A stretch of 45,200 nt of DNA from positions 1-45,200 of the forward strand of contig JAEUHW010000072.1 in NCBI GenBank assembly GCA_016793245.1. The letters run 5' to 3'. This stretch comes from Planctomycetota bacterium. Its GTDB lineage: Bacteria; Planctomycetota; UBA1135; JADKAF01. This document shows positions 1 through 8,140 of this stretch, piece by piece (the first letter of the stretch is position 1; the number at the start of each line of letters is the position of its first letter). Both the position numbers and the translations under genes were made by a program. Under the pieces are notes generated by a model. The model did no database searches, was not told where the DNA came from, and saw only the letters and a program-made list of their open reading frames with translations.

Positions 1-1647
1 AAGCAGGACGGCGCAAAGCAGGACGGGGCGAAGAAGGACGACGCGAAGAAGGACGAGGCGAAGAAGCCGAAGGTCGAGCCCTTCGCGATCGACTTCGAGG
101 GCTTCGAGCAGCGCGCGATCCAGCTCCCGATCGCGGCGGGCGCCTTTGGCTCGCTGGCGGTGAACCACAAGGGCGATCTGCTCTACGGTCGCCGCGCGAA
201 GGGCCTCGATGGCAACGCGTCCGGCATCTTCCTCTTCTCGCTCACGGACGACGACAAGAAGGAGCAGAGCGTCGCGGCCGGTGGTGCTGGCTTCGCCATC
301 TCCGCCGACGGCAAGAAGATCCTCGTCGGCCAGGGACGCGGCGCCTCGCTCGCCGATGCCTCGGCCGGCGCCAAGCTCGAAGCGGTGCCGACGAAGGGCA
401 TGAGCGTCACGGTGGAGCCCCGCGTCGAGTGGATGCAGCTCTACACCGATACCTGGCGCATCTTCCGCGACTACTTCTACGACCCCAACATGCACGGCGT
501 GGATTGGGCCGCGGTGCGCGCGGCGTACGCGCCGATGATCGCGGACTGCGCGTCGCGCGAGGACGTCGACTACGTGCTCGGCGAGCTCGTGGCCGAGCTC
601 AACGTCGGCCACGCGTACATCCAAGGCGGCGGCAACCGCGAGAGCCAGCCGCAGAAGGGCGTGGGTATGCTCGGCTGCGACTTCGCCCTCGAGAACGGCG
701 CGTATCGCATCGCGCGCATCTACGGCGGTGCTGCGTGGGACAGCGATGCGCGCGGTCCGCTCGCCGAGGCCGGCGTCGACGTGAAGGTCGGCGATTACCT
801 GCTCGCGGTGGATCGCTTGCCGGTCGACGTGAAGCTCGATCCGTGGGCCGCGTTCATCGACAAGGCCGGACGCACGGTGATGCTCACGGTGAGCAGCGAG
901 CCCGTGATGAACGAGAAGGCGCGCGAGGTGCTCGTGCGCACGATCGGCAATGACGCGAGCCTGCGCTACCGAGCGGGCATCGAGGCGCGCCGCCGCTGGG
1001 TCGAGGAGCAGAGCGGCGGCAAGGTCGGCTACATCTACGTGCCCAACACGGGCGTCGACGGGCAGACCGATCTGTTCCGCCAGTTCTACGGCCAGGCGCA
1101 TCTGCCGGCGCTGCTCATCGACGAGCGCTGGAACGGCGGCGGCCAGATCCCGACGCGCTTCATCGAGCTCCTCGGGCGCCAGCAGACGAACGCCTGGGCC
1201 GTGCGCGCCGGGCGCGATTGGCAGTGGCCGCCGGATGCGCACTTCGGTCCGAAGGCGATGCTGATCAACGGGCTCGCGGGCTCGGGCGGGGACGCGTTCC
1301 CGCACTACTTCCGCCAGGCCGGGCTCGGCAAGCTGATCGGCGCGCGCACCTGGGGCGGTCTCGTCGGCATCTCGGGGAACCCGAGCCTGATCGACGGCGG
1401 CAGCATCCGCGTCCCGACCTTCGCGTTCTACGAGAACGACGGGACCTGGGGCATCGAAGGCCACGGCGTCGATCCCGACTTCCCGGTCTGGGACGACCCG
1501 GCGGTGTTCGCGCGCGGCATCGACCCGCAGCTCGACTTCGCGGTGAAGCACCTGCTGGCGGAGCTCGAGCGCGCGCCGCATCGCAAGCCCGTCCGTCCGG
1601 CGTATCCGAACCGCCGCGGCATGGGGATCCCCGACTCCGACAAGTAG
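1..1647 (+). CDS. Tricorn-like protease, S41 family (5' end missing)
   Basis: The reading frame is open from base 1 to the TAG at 1645-1647, so this is the C-terminal 548 residues of a larger protein. It begins in a Lys/Asp/Ala-rich linker (about residues 1-24) followed by VEPFAIDFEGFEQRAIQLPI, the usual junction between the beta-propeller and the protease part of tricorn homologues. A C1 helical domain (YTDTWRIFRDYFYD), a PDZ-like segment (about residues 255-300) and a C2 catalytic domain follow. The likely catalytic His is in LNVGHAYI (residue 204). The likely nucleophile Ser is in GLAGSGGDAFP (codon 1282-1284). Family members degrade peptides to short products; a periplasmic location is common in bacteria but cannot be seen here because the N-terminus is missing. 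An internal GTG at 160 is not the true start. Confidence in the family is high. Confidence 0.92.
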   Translation, partial: KQDGAKQDGAKKDDAKKDEAKKPKVEPFAIDFEGFEQRAIQLPIAAGAFGSLAVNHKGDLLYGRRAKGLDGNASGIFLFSLTDDDKKEQSVAAGGAGFAISADGKKILVGQGRGASLADASAGAKLEAVPTKGMSVTVEPRVEWMQLYTDTWRIFRDYFYDPNMHGVDWAAVRAAYAPMIADCASREDVDYVLGELVAELNVGHAYIQGGGNRESQPQKGVGMLGCDFALENGAYRIARIYGGAAWDSDARGPLAEAGVDVKVGDYLLAVDRLPVDVKLDPWAAFIDKAGRTVMLTVSSEPVMNEKAREVLVRTIGNDASLRYRAGIEARRRWVEEQSGGKVGYIYVPNTGVDGQTDLFRQFYGQAHLPALLIDERWNGGGQIPTRFIELLGRQQTNAWAVRAGRDWQWPPDAHFGPKAMLINGLAGSGGDAFPHYFRQAGLGKLIGARTWGGLVGISGNPSLIDGGSIRVPTFAFYENDGTWGIEGHGVDPDFPVWDDPAVFARGIDPQLDFAVKHLLAELERAPHRKPVRPAYPNRRGMGIPDSDK

Positions 1648-1673
1648 GCGCCGCGCGAACGCGCACCACATCC

Positions 1674-1727
1674 GGGGCCCGTTCGTCCACCGCGTGGCTT
1701 GGTCCACGCGGCGGGCGAGCGGGCCCC
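1674..1727 (+). terminator. Nested GC-rich hairpin downstream of the protease gene
   Basis: GGGGCCCG (1674-1681) pairs with CGGGCCCC (1720-1727). Inside it, CCGCGTGG (1690-1697) pairs with CCACGCGG (1704-1711). It starts 26 bp after the protease stop and lies before icmF. There is no T-run, so it may be a terminator or only a structured leader of icmF. Confidence 0.4.
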
Positions 1728-1816
1728 GTCGTTCGTCCTCCCCGCGAGCGGCGCGTTGTGGGGGCGCTCATCTTCCGCGAGAATCCCCGACCTCCCCGCA
1801 AGCGCAGGCCCTGCCG

Positions 1817-4800
1817 ATGCTCGATTCCCCGGTGCTCACCCCGACTCATCCCGTTCGCATCGTGACGACCGCGGCGCTCTTCGACGGGCACGACGCCGCG
1901 ATCAACGTGATGCGCCGCATCCTGCAAGCGAGCGGCGCCGAGGTGATCCACCTCGGTCACAACCGCTCGGTCGAGGAAGTGGCCGAGGCCGCCGTGCAGG
2001 AGGACGCGCAAGGCGTCGCCATCACGAGCTATCAGGGCGGCCACATGGAGTACTTCACCTACATGCGCGAGCGCCTCGACGCCAAGGGGGGGAAGCACGT
2101 GCGCATCTACGGCGGAGGTGGCGGGGTCATCGTGCCGCAGGAGATCGAAGAGCTGCACCGCCGCGGCATCGACCGCATCTTCTCGCCCGACGACGGTCGG
2201 AAGATGGGGCTGCAAGGCATGATCAACGCGGTGATCGGGGGCTGCGACTTCGACGTGGCGGGGCACGAGCCGACGGCGGGAGAGTCGCGCTACGCGACTC
2301 TCGCGCGCCGCATCACGCAGGTGGAGCTCGGCCGGCTCGATCCGGCGACGCTCGCGTTGCGCCCGGGACAGAAGCGCGCGCCGGTGATCGGCTTGACCGG
2401 CACCGGCGGCGCCGGCAAGTCGAGCTTGAGCGATGAGCTCGTGCGGCGCTTCCTGCACGATTTCCCGACGAAGAGCATCGCCGTGATCTGCGTCGATCCG
2501 AGCAAGCGGAAGACCGGCGGAGCGCTGCTCGGCGACCGCATCCGCTTCAACTCGCTGCAGGGCGATCGCGTGTTCATGCGCTCGCTCGCGACGCGCGCGG
2601 CGCGCGGCGAGGTGAGCGGCGCGCTGAAGCCGGTGATCGATGTCGTGCAAGCGAACGGCTTCGACCTCGTGCTCGTCGAGACCGCGGGCATCGGGCAGGG
2701 CGACAGCGCGATCACCGAGATCGCGGACCTCTCGCTCTACGTGATGACCAGCGAGTACGGCGCGCCGAGCCAGCTCGAGAAGATCGAGATGCTCGACCAC
2801 GCGGACTTCGTGGTGATCAACAAGTTCACCCGCCGCGGCTCGGAGGACGCGCTGCGCGAGGTGCGGAAGCAGTTCGCGCGCGGGCGGCGGCTCTTCGATG
2901 TTCCGGTCGAGAAGCTGCCGGTCTTCGGCACGAGTGCGGCGCACTTCAACGACAGCGGGGTCAACGCGCTCTACGCGAACCTGATCCATACGCTGAACCA
3001 GCGCTTCCCGCTCGGCTGGCAGTCGCGCTACGAGCTCAGCGATCAGCGGAAGACCGACACTTCGCAGTACGTGATTCCGCCGGGGCGCGAGCGCTACTTG
3101 GCCGAAGTCGCGAGCCAGTCGCGGAGCTACCGCGCCGAGGCGCGGCAGCAGGCCGACGCGGCCGGGCGCGCGGATGCGGTGCGCACGGCCCTCGCGCTGC
3201 TCTCGCACGATCTCGGCGCCGGGTGGAAGCCCGTCGAAGAGCCGGTGATCGCCGCGGCACCCGCGCATCACGCGGCGCTGCTCGCCGCCTGGAATCAGGA
3301 GCTGCGTTCGCTCGACGAGCGCTCGCTCGAGCTGCTCCGCACGTGGCCGCAGTGGGAGGAGCGCTACCGTTCGCAGCAGTTCGTCTACTCCGTGCGCGGC
3401 AAGGAAGTGCGCGTCGACAACTACCGCGAGAGCCTCTCCGAGCTCCAGGTGCCGAAGGTCGCGCGCCCGCGCTATCGCAACGCGGGGGACCGGCTCTACT
3501 GGCGTCTCACCGAGAACGTGCCGGGCGAGTTCCCGTACACGGCGGGGACCTTCCCGTTCAAGCGGCAGGCCGAGGACCCGACGCGCATGTTCGCCGGCGA
3601 GGGGCCGAGCGAGCGCACGAACCGGCGCTTCCACCTGCTCGCCGACGGACAGCCCGCAGCAAGGCTCTCGACCGCGTTCGACTCGATCACGCTCTACGGC
3701 GAGGATCCGGCGCCTCGGCCCGACATCTACGGCAAGATCGGCGAGAGCGGCGTCGCGATCTTCACGGTGGAGGAGGCCGAGCAGCTCTACGCAGGCTTCG
3801 ATCTCTGCGCGCCGACGACCTCGGTGTCGATGACGATCAACGGGCCCGCGCCCACCGTGCTCGCGTTCTTCTTGAACGCGGCGATCCGCCAGCGCTGCCG
3901 CGTGTGGCTGCGCGAGCAGGGGCGCCTCGCGATCAGCGCGGAGCAGTGCTTCCAGCCGGATCGGCTGCGCGGCGCGCGCTGGAGCGATGTCCGCGGCTTG
4001 ATGAGCGACGCGGAGTATTCACGCTGCCGCGCGGAGGCGCTCTCGGCGGTGCGCGGCACGGTGCAGGCGGACATCCTGAAGGAGGATCAGGGCCAGAACA
4101 CCTGCATCTTCTCGACGGAGTTCTCGCTGAAGGTGATGGGGGACGTGCAGCAGTTCTTCATCGACCACGACGTGCGGAACTTCTACAGCGTCTCGATCTC
4201 GGGCTATCACATCGCCGAGGCCGGGGCGAATCCGATCCACCAGCTCGCGTTCACGCTGGCGAACGGGTTCACCTACGTCGAGTACTACCGCTCGCGCGGC
4301 ATGGCGATCGACGACTTCGCGCCGAACCTCTCGTTCTTCTTCTCGAACGGGATGGACCCCGAGTACACGGTGATCGGGCGCGTGGCGCGGCGCATCTGGG
4401 CGGTCGCGATGGAGCGGCTCTACGGCGGCAATGCCCGCTCGCAGATGCTGAAGTACCACATCCAGACCTCCGGTCGCTCGCTGCACGCGATGGAGATCCA
4501 GTTCAACGACATCCGCACGACGCTGCAGGCGCTGCTCGCGACCTTCGACAACGCGCAGAGCCTGCACACCAACGCCTACGACGAGGCGATCACGACGCCG
4601 ACGGAGGAGTCGGTGCGCCGCGCGATGGCGATCCAGCTCATCATCAATCGCGAGTTCGGGCTCGTGAACTGCGAGAACGCGCTGCAGGGCTCGTTCGTCC
4701 TCGAGGAGCTCACCGATCTCGTCGAGGAGGCGGTGCTGCAAGAGTTCGATCGCATCTCCGAGCGCGGCGGCGTCCTCGGCGCGATGGAGCTCCAGTACCA

Positions 4801-5158
4801 GCGCGGGCAGATCCAGGACGACTCGCTGAAGTACGAGCGCCTGAAGCACTCGGGCGAGCTGCCGATCATCGGTGTCAACACCTTCCTGCCGAAGAGCGCG
4901 GAGGCCGCTTCGCAGCCGCGCGACATCGAGCTCCGCCGCGCGACGAGGGAGGAGAAGCAGGACTGCATCGGTCGCCTCGCGCGCTTCCACAGCGAGCACG
5001 CCGCCGCGGCGCCCGGCGCCATCGAGCGCCTCCAGCACGTCGCCCTCTCCGGCGGCAACCTCTTCGCCGAGCTGATGCTCGCCGTCGAGCACCTGAGCCT
5101 CGGCCAGATCACCCGCTCCCTCTACGCTGCCGGCGGCGAGTACCGGCGCAACCTCTAG
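1817..5158 (+). CDS. icmF: Fused isobutyryl-CoA mutase IcmF (B12-dependent)
   Basis: This 1113-residue protein has all parts of IcmF in the usual order. The N-terminal cobalamin-binding domain carries LFDGHDAAINVMRR, with the probable Co-ligand His at residue 25. A MeaI-type GTPase chaperone domain follows, with Walker A GTGGAGKSS near residues 195-203 and VETAGIGQGDS near residue 288. The large TIM-barrel mutase domain (from about residue 570) begins with FPYTAGTFPFKRQAEDP and contains TSGRSLHAMEIQFNDIRTTL. IcmF interconverts isobutyryl-CoA and n-butyryl-CoA, and some members also act on pivalyl- or isovaleryl-CoA; the fused GTPase loads and protects the B12 cofactor. The ATG at 1817 is chosen over an in-frame GTG at 1694 because the IcmF-like sequence starts at MLDSPVLTPTHPVRIV. 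Length fits the family (about 1,080-1,110). No cobalamin riboswitch was seen upstream. Confidence 0.95.
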   Translation: MLDSPVLTPTHPVRIVTTAALFDGHDAAINVMRRILQASGAEVIHLGHNRSVEEVAEAAVQEDAQGVAITSYQGGHMEYFTYMRERLDAKGGKHVRIYGGGGGVIVPQEIEELHRRGIDRIFSPDDGRKMGLQGMINAVIGGCDFDVAGHEPTAGESRYATLARRITQVELGRLDPATLALRPGQKRAPVIGLTGTGGAGKSSLSDELVRRFLHDFPTKSIAVICVDPSKRKTGGALLGDRIRFNSLQGDRVFMRSLATRAARGEVSGALKPVIDVVQANGFDLVLVETAGIGQGDSAITEIADLSLYVMTSEYGAPSQLEKIEMLDHADFVVINKFTRRGSEDALREVRKQFARGRRLFDVPVEKLPVFGTSAAHFNDSGVNALYANLIHTLNQRFPLGWQSRYELSDQRKTDTSQYVIPPGRERYLAEVASQSRSYRAEARQQADAAGRADAVRTALALLSHDLGAGWKPVEEPVIAAAPAHHAALLAAWNQELRSLDERSLELLRTWPQWEERYRSQQFVYSVRGKEVRVDNYRESLSELQVPKVARPRYRNAGDRLYWRLTENVPGEFPYTAGTFPFKRQAEDPTRMFAGEGPSERTNRRFHLLADGQPAARLSTAFDSITLYGEDPAPRPDIYGKIGESGVAIFTVEEAEQLYAGFDLCAPTTSVSMTINGPAPTVLAFFLNAAIRQRCRVWLREQGRLAISAEQCFQPDRLRGARWSDVRGLMSDAEYSRCRAEALSAVRGTVQADILKEDQGQNTCIFSTEFSLKVMGDVQQFFIDHDVRNFYSVSISGYHIAEAGANPIHQLAFTLANGFTYVEYYRSRGMAIDDFAPNLSFFFSNGMDPEYTVIGRVARRIWAVAMERLYGGNARSQMLKYHIQTSGRSLHAMEIQFNDIRTTLQALLATFDNAQSLHTNAYDEAITTPTEESVRRAMAIQLIINREFGLVNCENALQGSFVLEELTDLVEEAVLQEFDRISERGGVLGAMELQYQRGQIQDDSLKYERLKHSGELPIIGVNTFLPKSAEAASQPRDIELRRATREEKQDCIGRLARFHSEHAAAAPGAIERLQHVALSGGNLFAELMLAVEHLSLGQITRSLYAAGGEYRRNL

Positions 5159-5177
5159 CTCCCGCGCATCCCCTCCG

Positions 5178-5364
5178 ACCCCGGACGTACGGTGCCAGGA
5201 ACATTTTCACCGGGGGCGAACGACGACTCTCCGATCGGATCACGCGTCGCGACCCCGGTGAAAATGTTCCTGGCACCGTACGTCCGGGGTCGAACGACGG
5301 CGCTACGATCGGATCGCGCGTCGCGACCCCGGTGAAAACGTTCCTGGCACCGTACGTCCGGGGT
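5178..5364. repeat. Three-arm inverted-repeat element at a convergent junction
   Basis: Arm 1 (5179-5215) is a perfect 37-bp inverse complement of arm 2 (5253-5289), with a 37-nt loop. A third arm (5326-5364), in the orientation of arm 2, repeats it with one change (AAAACG for AAAATG). Arms 2 and 3 plus their preceding spacers form a 74-bp tandem duplication, since the spacers are also alike (both contain CGATCGGATC). Each arm has the core GGTGCCAGGAACATTTTC and ends in CCCCGG/CCGGGG. The element fills the gap between icmF (plus) and the ATPase gene (minus); arm 3 overlaps the last base of the ATPase stop codon. A bidirectional terminator role is inferred from position and structure. A mobile REP-like origin is possible. 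Confidence 0.85.
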
Positions 5365-5936
5365 CAGCGCGCGTCGGAGAGCGAGAGGAGGCGGAGGGCG
5401 AAGGCGTCGCGCTCGCCGATCGGGAGCTCGGGGACGGAGAGGACGGGGTAGCCTAGCTCTTCGTAGGTGGCGCGCAGGTGATCGCGGATGCGCAGCGAGT
5501 CTTCGTAGGTACTCGTGCGGCCCGAGCTCAGGCGGCGATCGAAGGTGGAGAGGGTGTCGAGGAGGAGCACTTCGGTGTAGCGCTTCTCGCGCGTGGCCTC
5601 CACGAGCCAGCGCGGGGGCTCGACGCCCTTGTAGCGGCAATAGCCGATGGAGTCGGGGAGGCCGCGGTCGGCGAAGAGGACCTCGCCGTCGCGGAGCTGG
5701 AGGCCGCGCTCCTGCAGCTCCTGCTCGCGCGCGACGCGATCTTGGAAGTCGACGGCGTGCGCGAGGCGCCAGGTGCGCTGGCCCTCGACGCCGAGCTCGG
5801 TGTTCAGCGCATCGATCACGCGGATCGCGGCCTCGGGCAAGGTGCGGAAGCCGCGAGAGGCGAGGCGCTCCAGCAGCGAGGTCTTGCCGGAGTAGGGGCC
5901 TCCGGTGATCACGATCCAGCGACCCTTCTGGTTCAT
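5364..5936 (-). CDS. Small P-loop ATPase/kinase (AAA_28, NadR/Ttd14-like)
   Basis: The 190-residue protein starts MNQKGRWIVITGGPYSGKTS, with a Walker A motif at residues 12-19. A Walker-B-like segment GEVLFADRGLPDSIGY lies near residue 87, with a substrate-lid-like region after it. This pattern fits the AAA_28 family of small nucleotide or cofactor kinases; the substrate cannot be told from sequence. The ATG at 5936 overlaps the stop of the upstream 34-codon gene in an ATGA arrangement, implying translational coupling in a three-gene minus-strand operon. The stop codon at 5364-5366 touches the inverted-repeat element, which probably ends the transcript. The same frame stays open far upstream, but only this start gives a sensible P-loop N-terminus. 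Confidence 0.8.
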   Translation of the reverse strand: MNQKGRWIVITGGPYSGKTSLLERLASRGFRTLPEAAIRVIDALNTELGVEGQRTWRLAHAVDFQDRVAREQELQERGLQLRDGEVLFADRGLPDSIGYCRYKGVEPPRWLVEATREKRYTEVLLLDTLSTFDRRLSSGRTSTYEDSLRIRDHLRATYEELGYPVLSVPELPIGERDAFALRLLSLSDAR

Positions 5937-6037
5937 GGAGTCTTCTGATCCTGCGGCGTCTCGGGGCGCACGGGCGGTGTCTCGACGCGGGGCGCTTCTT
6001 CTTGGGTGCGCGGCTCCACCGCGCAGGCGCCGCTCAT
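5933..6037 (-). CDS. Small hypothetical protein, 34 residues
   Basis: A 35-codon frame starts with ATG directly after the TGA of the upstream 41-residue gene (zero spacing) and ends with a TGA that overlaps the ATG of the ATPase gene. It reads MSGACAVEPRTQEEAPRVET and continues Pro/Glu/Thr-rich to the end. There is no membrane segment and it is probably disordered. The tight packing between two genes is the main support. It could instead be a non-functional linker frame that couples translation. No family recognised. Confidence 0.45.
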   Translation of the reverse strand: MSGACAVEPRTQEEAPRVETPPVRPETPQDQKTP

Positions 6038-6163
6038 TCAGGTCGGGACGCCGAAGCGCGGCAGGACGAAGCGCATCAGCACCACATACACGGCGAGGAA
6101 CGCCAGAGTGAAGAGGAAAGTCTCCATCGCCGCCTTGAGCCCTTTGCTTGTGATCGTGGACAT
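6038..6163 (-). CDS. Small single-span membrane protein, 41 residues
   Basis: The frame starts at ATG 6163 and encodes MSTITSKGLKAAMETFLFTL, then a hydrophobic run ending in RFVLPRFGVPT. One transmembrane helix (about residues 13-32) is flanked by Lys residues on the N-side and by Arg residues on the C-side. It is the first gene of a minus-strand operon with the 34-residue gene and the P-loop ATPase, and is divergent from the metal-uptake operon (46 bp to its ATG at 6210). Single-span peptides of this size often act as small subunits or regulators of membrane complexes, but no family is recognised. Base composition of the frame is ordinary for the region. Confidence 0.55.
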   Translation of the reverse strand: MSTITSKGLKAAMETFLFTLAFLAVYVVLMRFVLPRFGVPT

Positions 6164-6209
6164 CGTTGCGTAGCCTAGCCGCCCCTTTCGTCGGAGTCCC
6201 GCCTCGGCG

Positions 6210-6620
6210 ATGCGCTTCCGCGCGTTCCTCTCGCTGGCGCTCTACGCGCTGGCCTTCGTGCTCGGTCCCGGGTTGCACCATGTGCTGCCCGCGAGCGCGT
6301 GCACGGACTGCGTCGGGGAGCACCGAGGGCCGAGTCCCCAGCCGACGAGCTGCTGTGGTCACGACCACGCCCCCGCACTCGCGGAGCAGGAGCCGGCGCC
6401 TGGCGAAGCGCCGCGGCCCGCCGAAGAGGATCACGAACACTGCCCGGACCACTGCGGCGTCTGCCGCGTCGTCCACGGCACGGCCCAGACGCTGCCCGAG
6501 CTCGCCCTCGCCGAGGGCCTCGAAGCGCTGGCTCCACACGTCACTCCGCTGCCCGCCTCGGAACCGCGGGCCATCGACGCCCGTCCGCGCGCCGCGCGCG
6601 CGCCCCCGCTTCTCGGCTGA
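6210..6620 (+). CDS. Exported Cys/His-rich protein, first gene of the metal-uptake operon
   Basis: The 136-residue product has an N-terminal hydrophobic segment (MRFRAFLSLALYALAFVLGP), a signal peptide or membrane anchor. After it come Cys- and His-rich clusters: SACTDCVGEH, SCCGHDHAPA and EDHEHCPDHCGVC. The C-terminal third is Pro/Ala-rich with no clear fold. The layout resembles DUF2946-type small exported proteins found next to metal or copper genes, but the match is only by pattern. It lies 48 bp before an outer-membrane barrel gene and heads an operon with a ZnuABC-like transporter. A role in periplasmic metal binding is therefore likely (inference). Confidence 0.65.
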   Translation: MRFRAFLSLALYALAFVLGPGLHHVLPASACTDCVGEHRGPSPQPTSCCGHDHAPALAEQEPAPGEAPRPAEEDHEHCPDHCGVCRVVHGTAQTLPELALAEGLEALAPHVTPLPASEPRAIDARPRAARAPPLLG

Positions 6621-6668
6621 TCGAGCGTTTCCTTTCGATCCTCACCGAGAACCCGCGAGGAGGGACCG

Positions 6669-8129
6669 ATGCGTCCTCATCGTACGAGCGGCCGCGTCCT
6701 GGCCGCCGGGTGGCGTTGTGTTGTGGGCCTGGCAGCGATGCATTCGATGCTGCTCTCGCCCCTCGCCGCCCAAGAGGCGCCCTTGGAGGGCGTGCCTCAG
6801 GACGAGCTCCGCAAGATCCGCGAAGAGATGGAACGGATGCGCGCGGGCTACGAAGCGCGCATCTCCGAGCTCGAGCGTCAGATGAAAGAGCGGGCACCCG
6901 TCGGTGTCGCCGGCGACGTGAAGGGCGAGCCAGACGCCGCGAGCGAGCTCGATGATGCGCTCGCCGAGCTCGATCAAGCCCTGCTCCAATCCGACGACCC
7001 GGCGCGCACGCGGCTCAGCCAGACCACGCGCTTCGACTACTTCTTCAACCCGTCGATCAGCGCGGTCCTCGACTTCTCCGCGAGTGCCAGCACGCTCGAC
7101 GATAGCTGGGAGGACTACGACCAGTTCCGCTTCCGCGTCGGCGAGATCGGCATGGCCGCCGAGCTCGATCCGTATGCCCGCGCCTACGCGGTCTTCGAGT
7201 TCGAGGAGGAAGAGGCGCATGTCGCGGAGTTCGCCGGCATCTTCGACCTAGCGCGCATCGCCGAGTACTCGAACGGCCGCTTCAAGGCCGGGCGCTACTT
7301 CCTCGACCTCGATCCGCTGAACCGTCAGCACGAGCACGAGTACGCCTTCGTGCAGCAGCCGGCGGTGAAGATCGAGATGTTCGGCGGAAACGCGCTCGGG
7401 AACGGCATCGAGTACCACGACTGGTTCCCGGTGGGGGACTCCCCGCTGCGCTTCTCGCTCGGCGTCGCGAGCAGCGTCGAGGGGCACAATCACACCGAGG
7501 CGGGCGGCGAGCATCACCACGACGACGAGGCGGAGCCGTTCGGCAGCCGCGGCTTCGAGGACCTGGCCTACACCGCGCGCGTCGCTTGGAACACCGACCT
7601 CTCGCAGGACGACCGCCTGACGATCGGCGGGTCGGTCTTCTACGCCCCGCGGATGCGCGAGTTCGAGCTCGATCCCGGCCCGCCGGAGGAGACGGTGGCG
7701 CACGACACGCGGAAGCTGATCGAGGAGCTGGATTTCACCCTGCAGCGCAACACACCGCAGGGCACCGGCTTCACCTTCACGACGGCGGTCTTCGCGCTGC
7801 AAGGGCGCTTCGTCGACGAAGCGACGGACACTCGCTTCGACGAGTCGAGCTTCGGCGGCTACTCCTGGTACGAGAACCGCTTCCACATCCAGTGGGGCGC
7901 CGGTGTCGCCTTCGACTGGTCGCAGGCCGCGACGGACAACGACCAGAAGCTCTACCAATACTCCGCGTTCCTGAACTGGTATCCCAGCGAGACGCATCGC
8001 CTGCGCTTGCAGTACCAGTACTCGGACACGGATCCTTTCGACGACGCGCGCTACCAGCAGGATTTCCACGCGGTCTTCCTGCAGTGGACCGTCGTGCTGG
8101 GCTCCCACAACCACGGCCTGAGCTGGTGA
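6669..8129 (+). CDS. Outer-membrane beta-barrel protein linked to metal uptake
   Basis: The 486-residue protein has a signal peptide ending near SPLAAQ, then a short coiled coil (residues about 45-78, ELRKIREEMERMRAGYEARI) as seen in trimeric porins. Alternating aromatic/polar strands follow to a C-terminal Trp, typical of outer-membrane barrels. A probable surface loop is His/Glu/Asp-rich (EGHNHTEAGGEHHHDDEAEP), and the C-terminus reads SHNHGLSW. These could attract Zn2+ or another divalent metal. A strong Shine-Dalgarno GAGGAGG precedes the ATG at 6669. The ZnuA-like gene begins 11 bp after its stop. Family resemblance is to barrels encoded with zinc ABC transporters; the exact transport role is inferred. 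Confidence 0.75.
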   Translation: MRPHRTSGRVLAAGWRCVVGLAAMHSMLLSPLAAQEAPLEGVPQDELRKIREEMERMRAGYEARISELERQMKERAPVGVAGDVKGEPDAASELDDALAELDQALLQSDDPARTRLSQTTRFDYFFNPSISAVLDFSASASTLDDSWEDYDQFRFRVGEIGMAAELDPYARAYAVFEFEEEEAHVAEFAGIFDLARIAEYSNGRFKAGRYFLDLDPLNRQHEHEYAFVQQPAVKIEMFGGNALGNGIEYHDWFPVGDSPLRFSLGVASSVEGHNHTEAGGEHHHDDEAEPFGSRGFEDLAYTARVAWNTDLSQDDRLTIGGSVFYAPRMREFELDPGPPEETVAHDTRKLIEELDFTLQRNTPQGTGFTFTTAVFALQGRFVDEATDTRFDESSFGGYSWYENRFHIQWGAGVAFDWSQAATDNDQKLYQYSAFLNWYPSETHRLRLQYQYSDTDPFDDARYQQDFHAVFLQWTVVLGSHNHGLSW

Positions 8130-8140
8130 GGACGAATGCC

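Noticed and set aside
1694..1816. Upstream GTG start for icmF
   Set aside because: The extra 41 residues do not look like the family; the B12 domain begins directly after ATG 1817.
1648..1816. Cobalamin riboswitch upstream of icmF
   Set aside because: No B12-box-like sequence or multi-stem pattern was recognised in the 169-bp gap.
1265..3634. Minus-strand 789-codon frame opposite the protease and icmF
   Set aside because: Arg/Leu/Val-rich low-complexity shadow of icmF; the plus-strand frame is clearly the gene.
6164..6209. Zur box between the small membrane gene and the metal operon
   Set aside because: The 46-bp gap shows no clear palindromic AT-rich operator.
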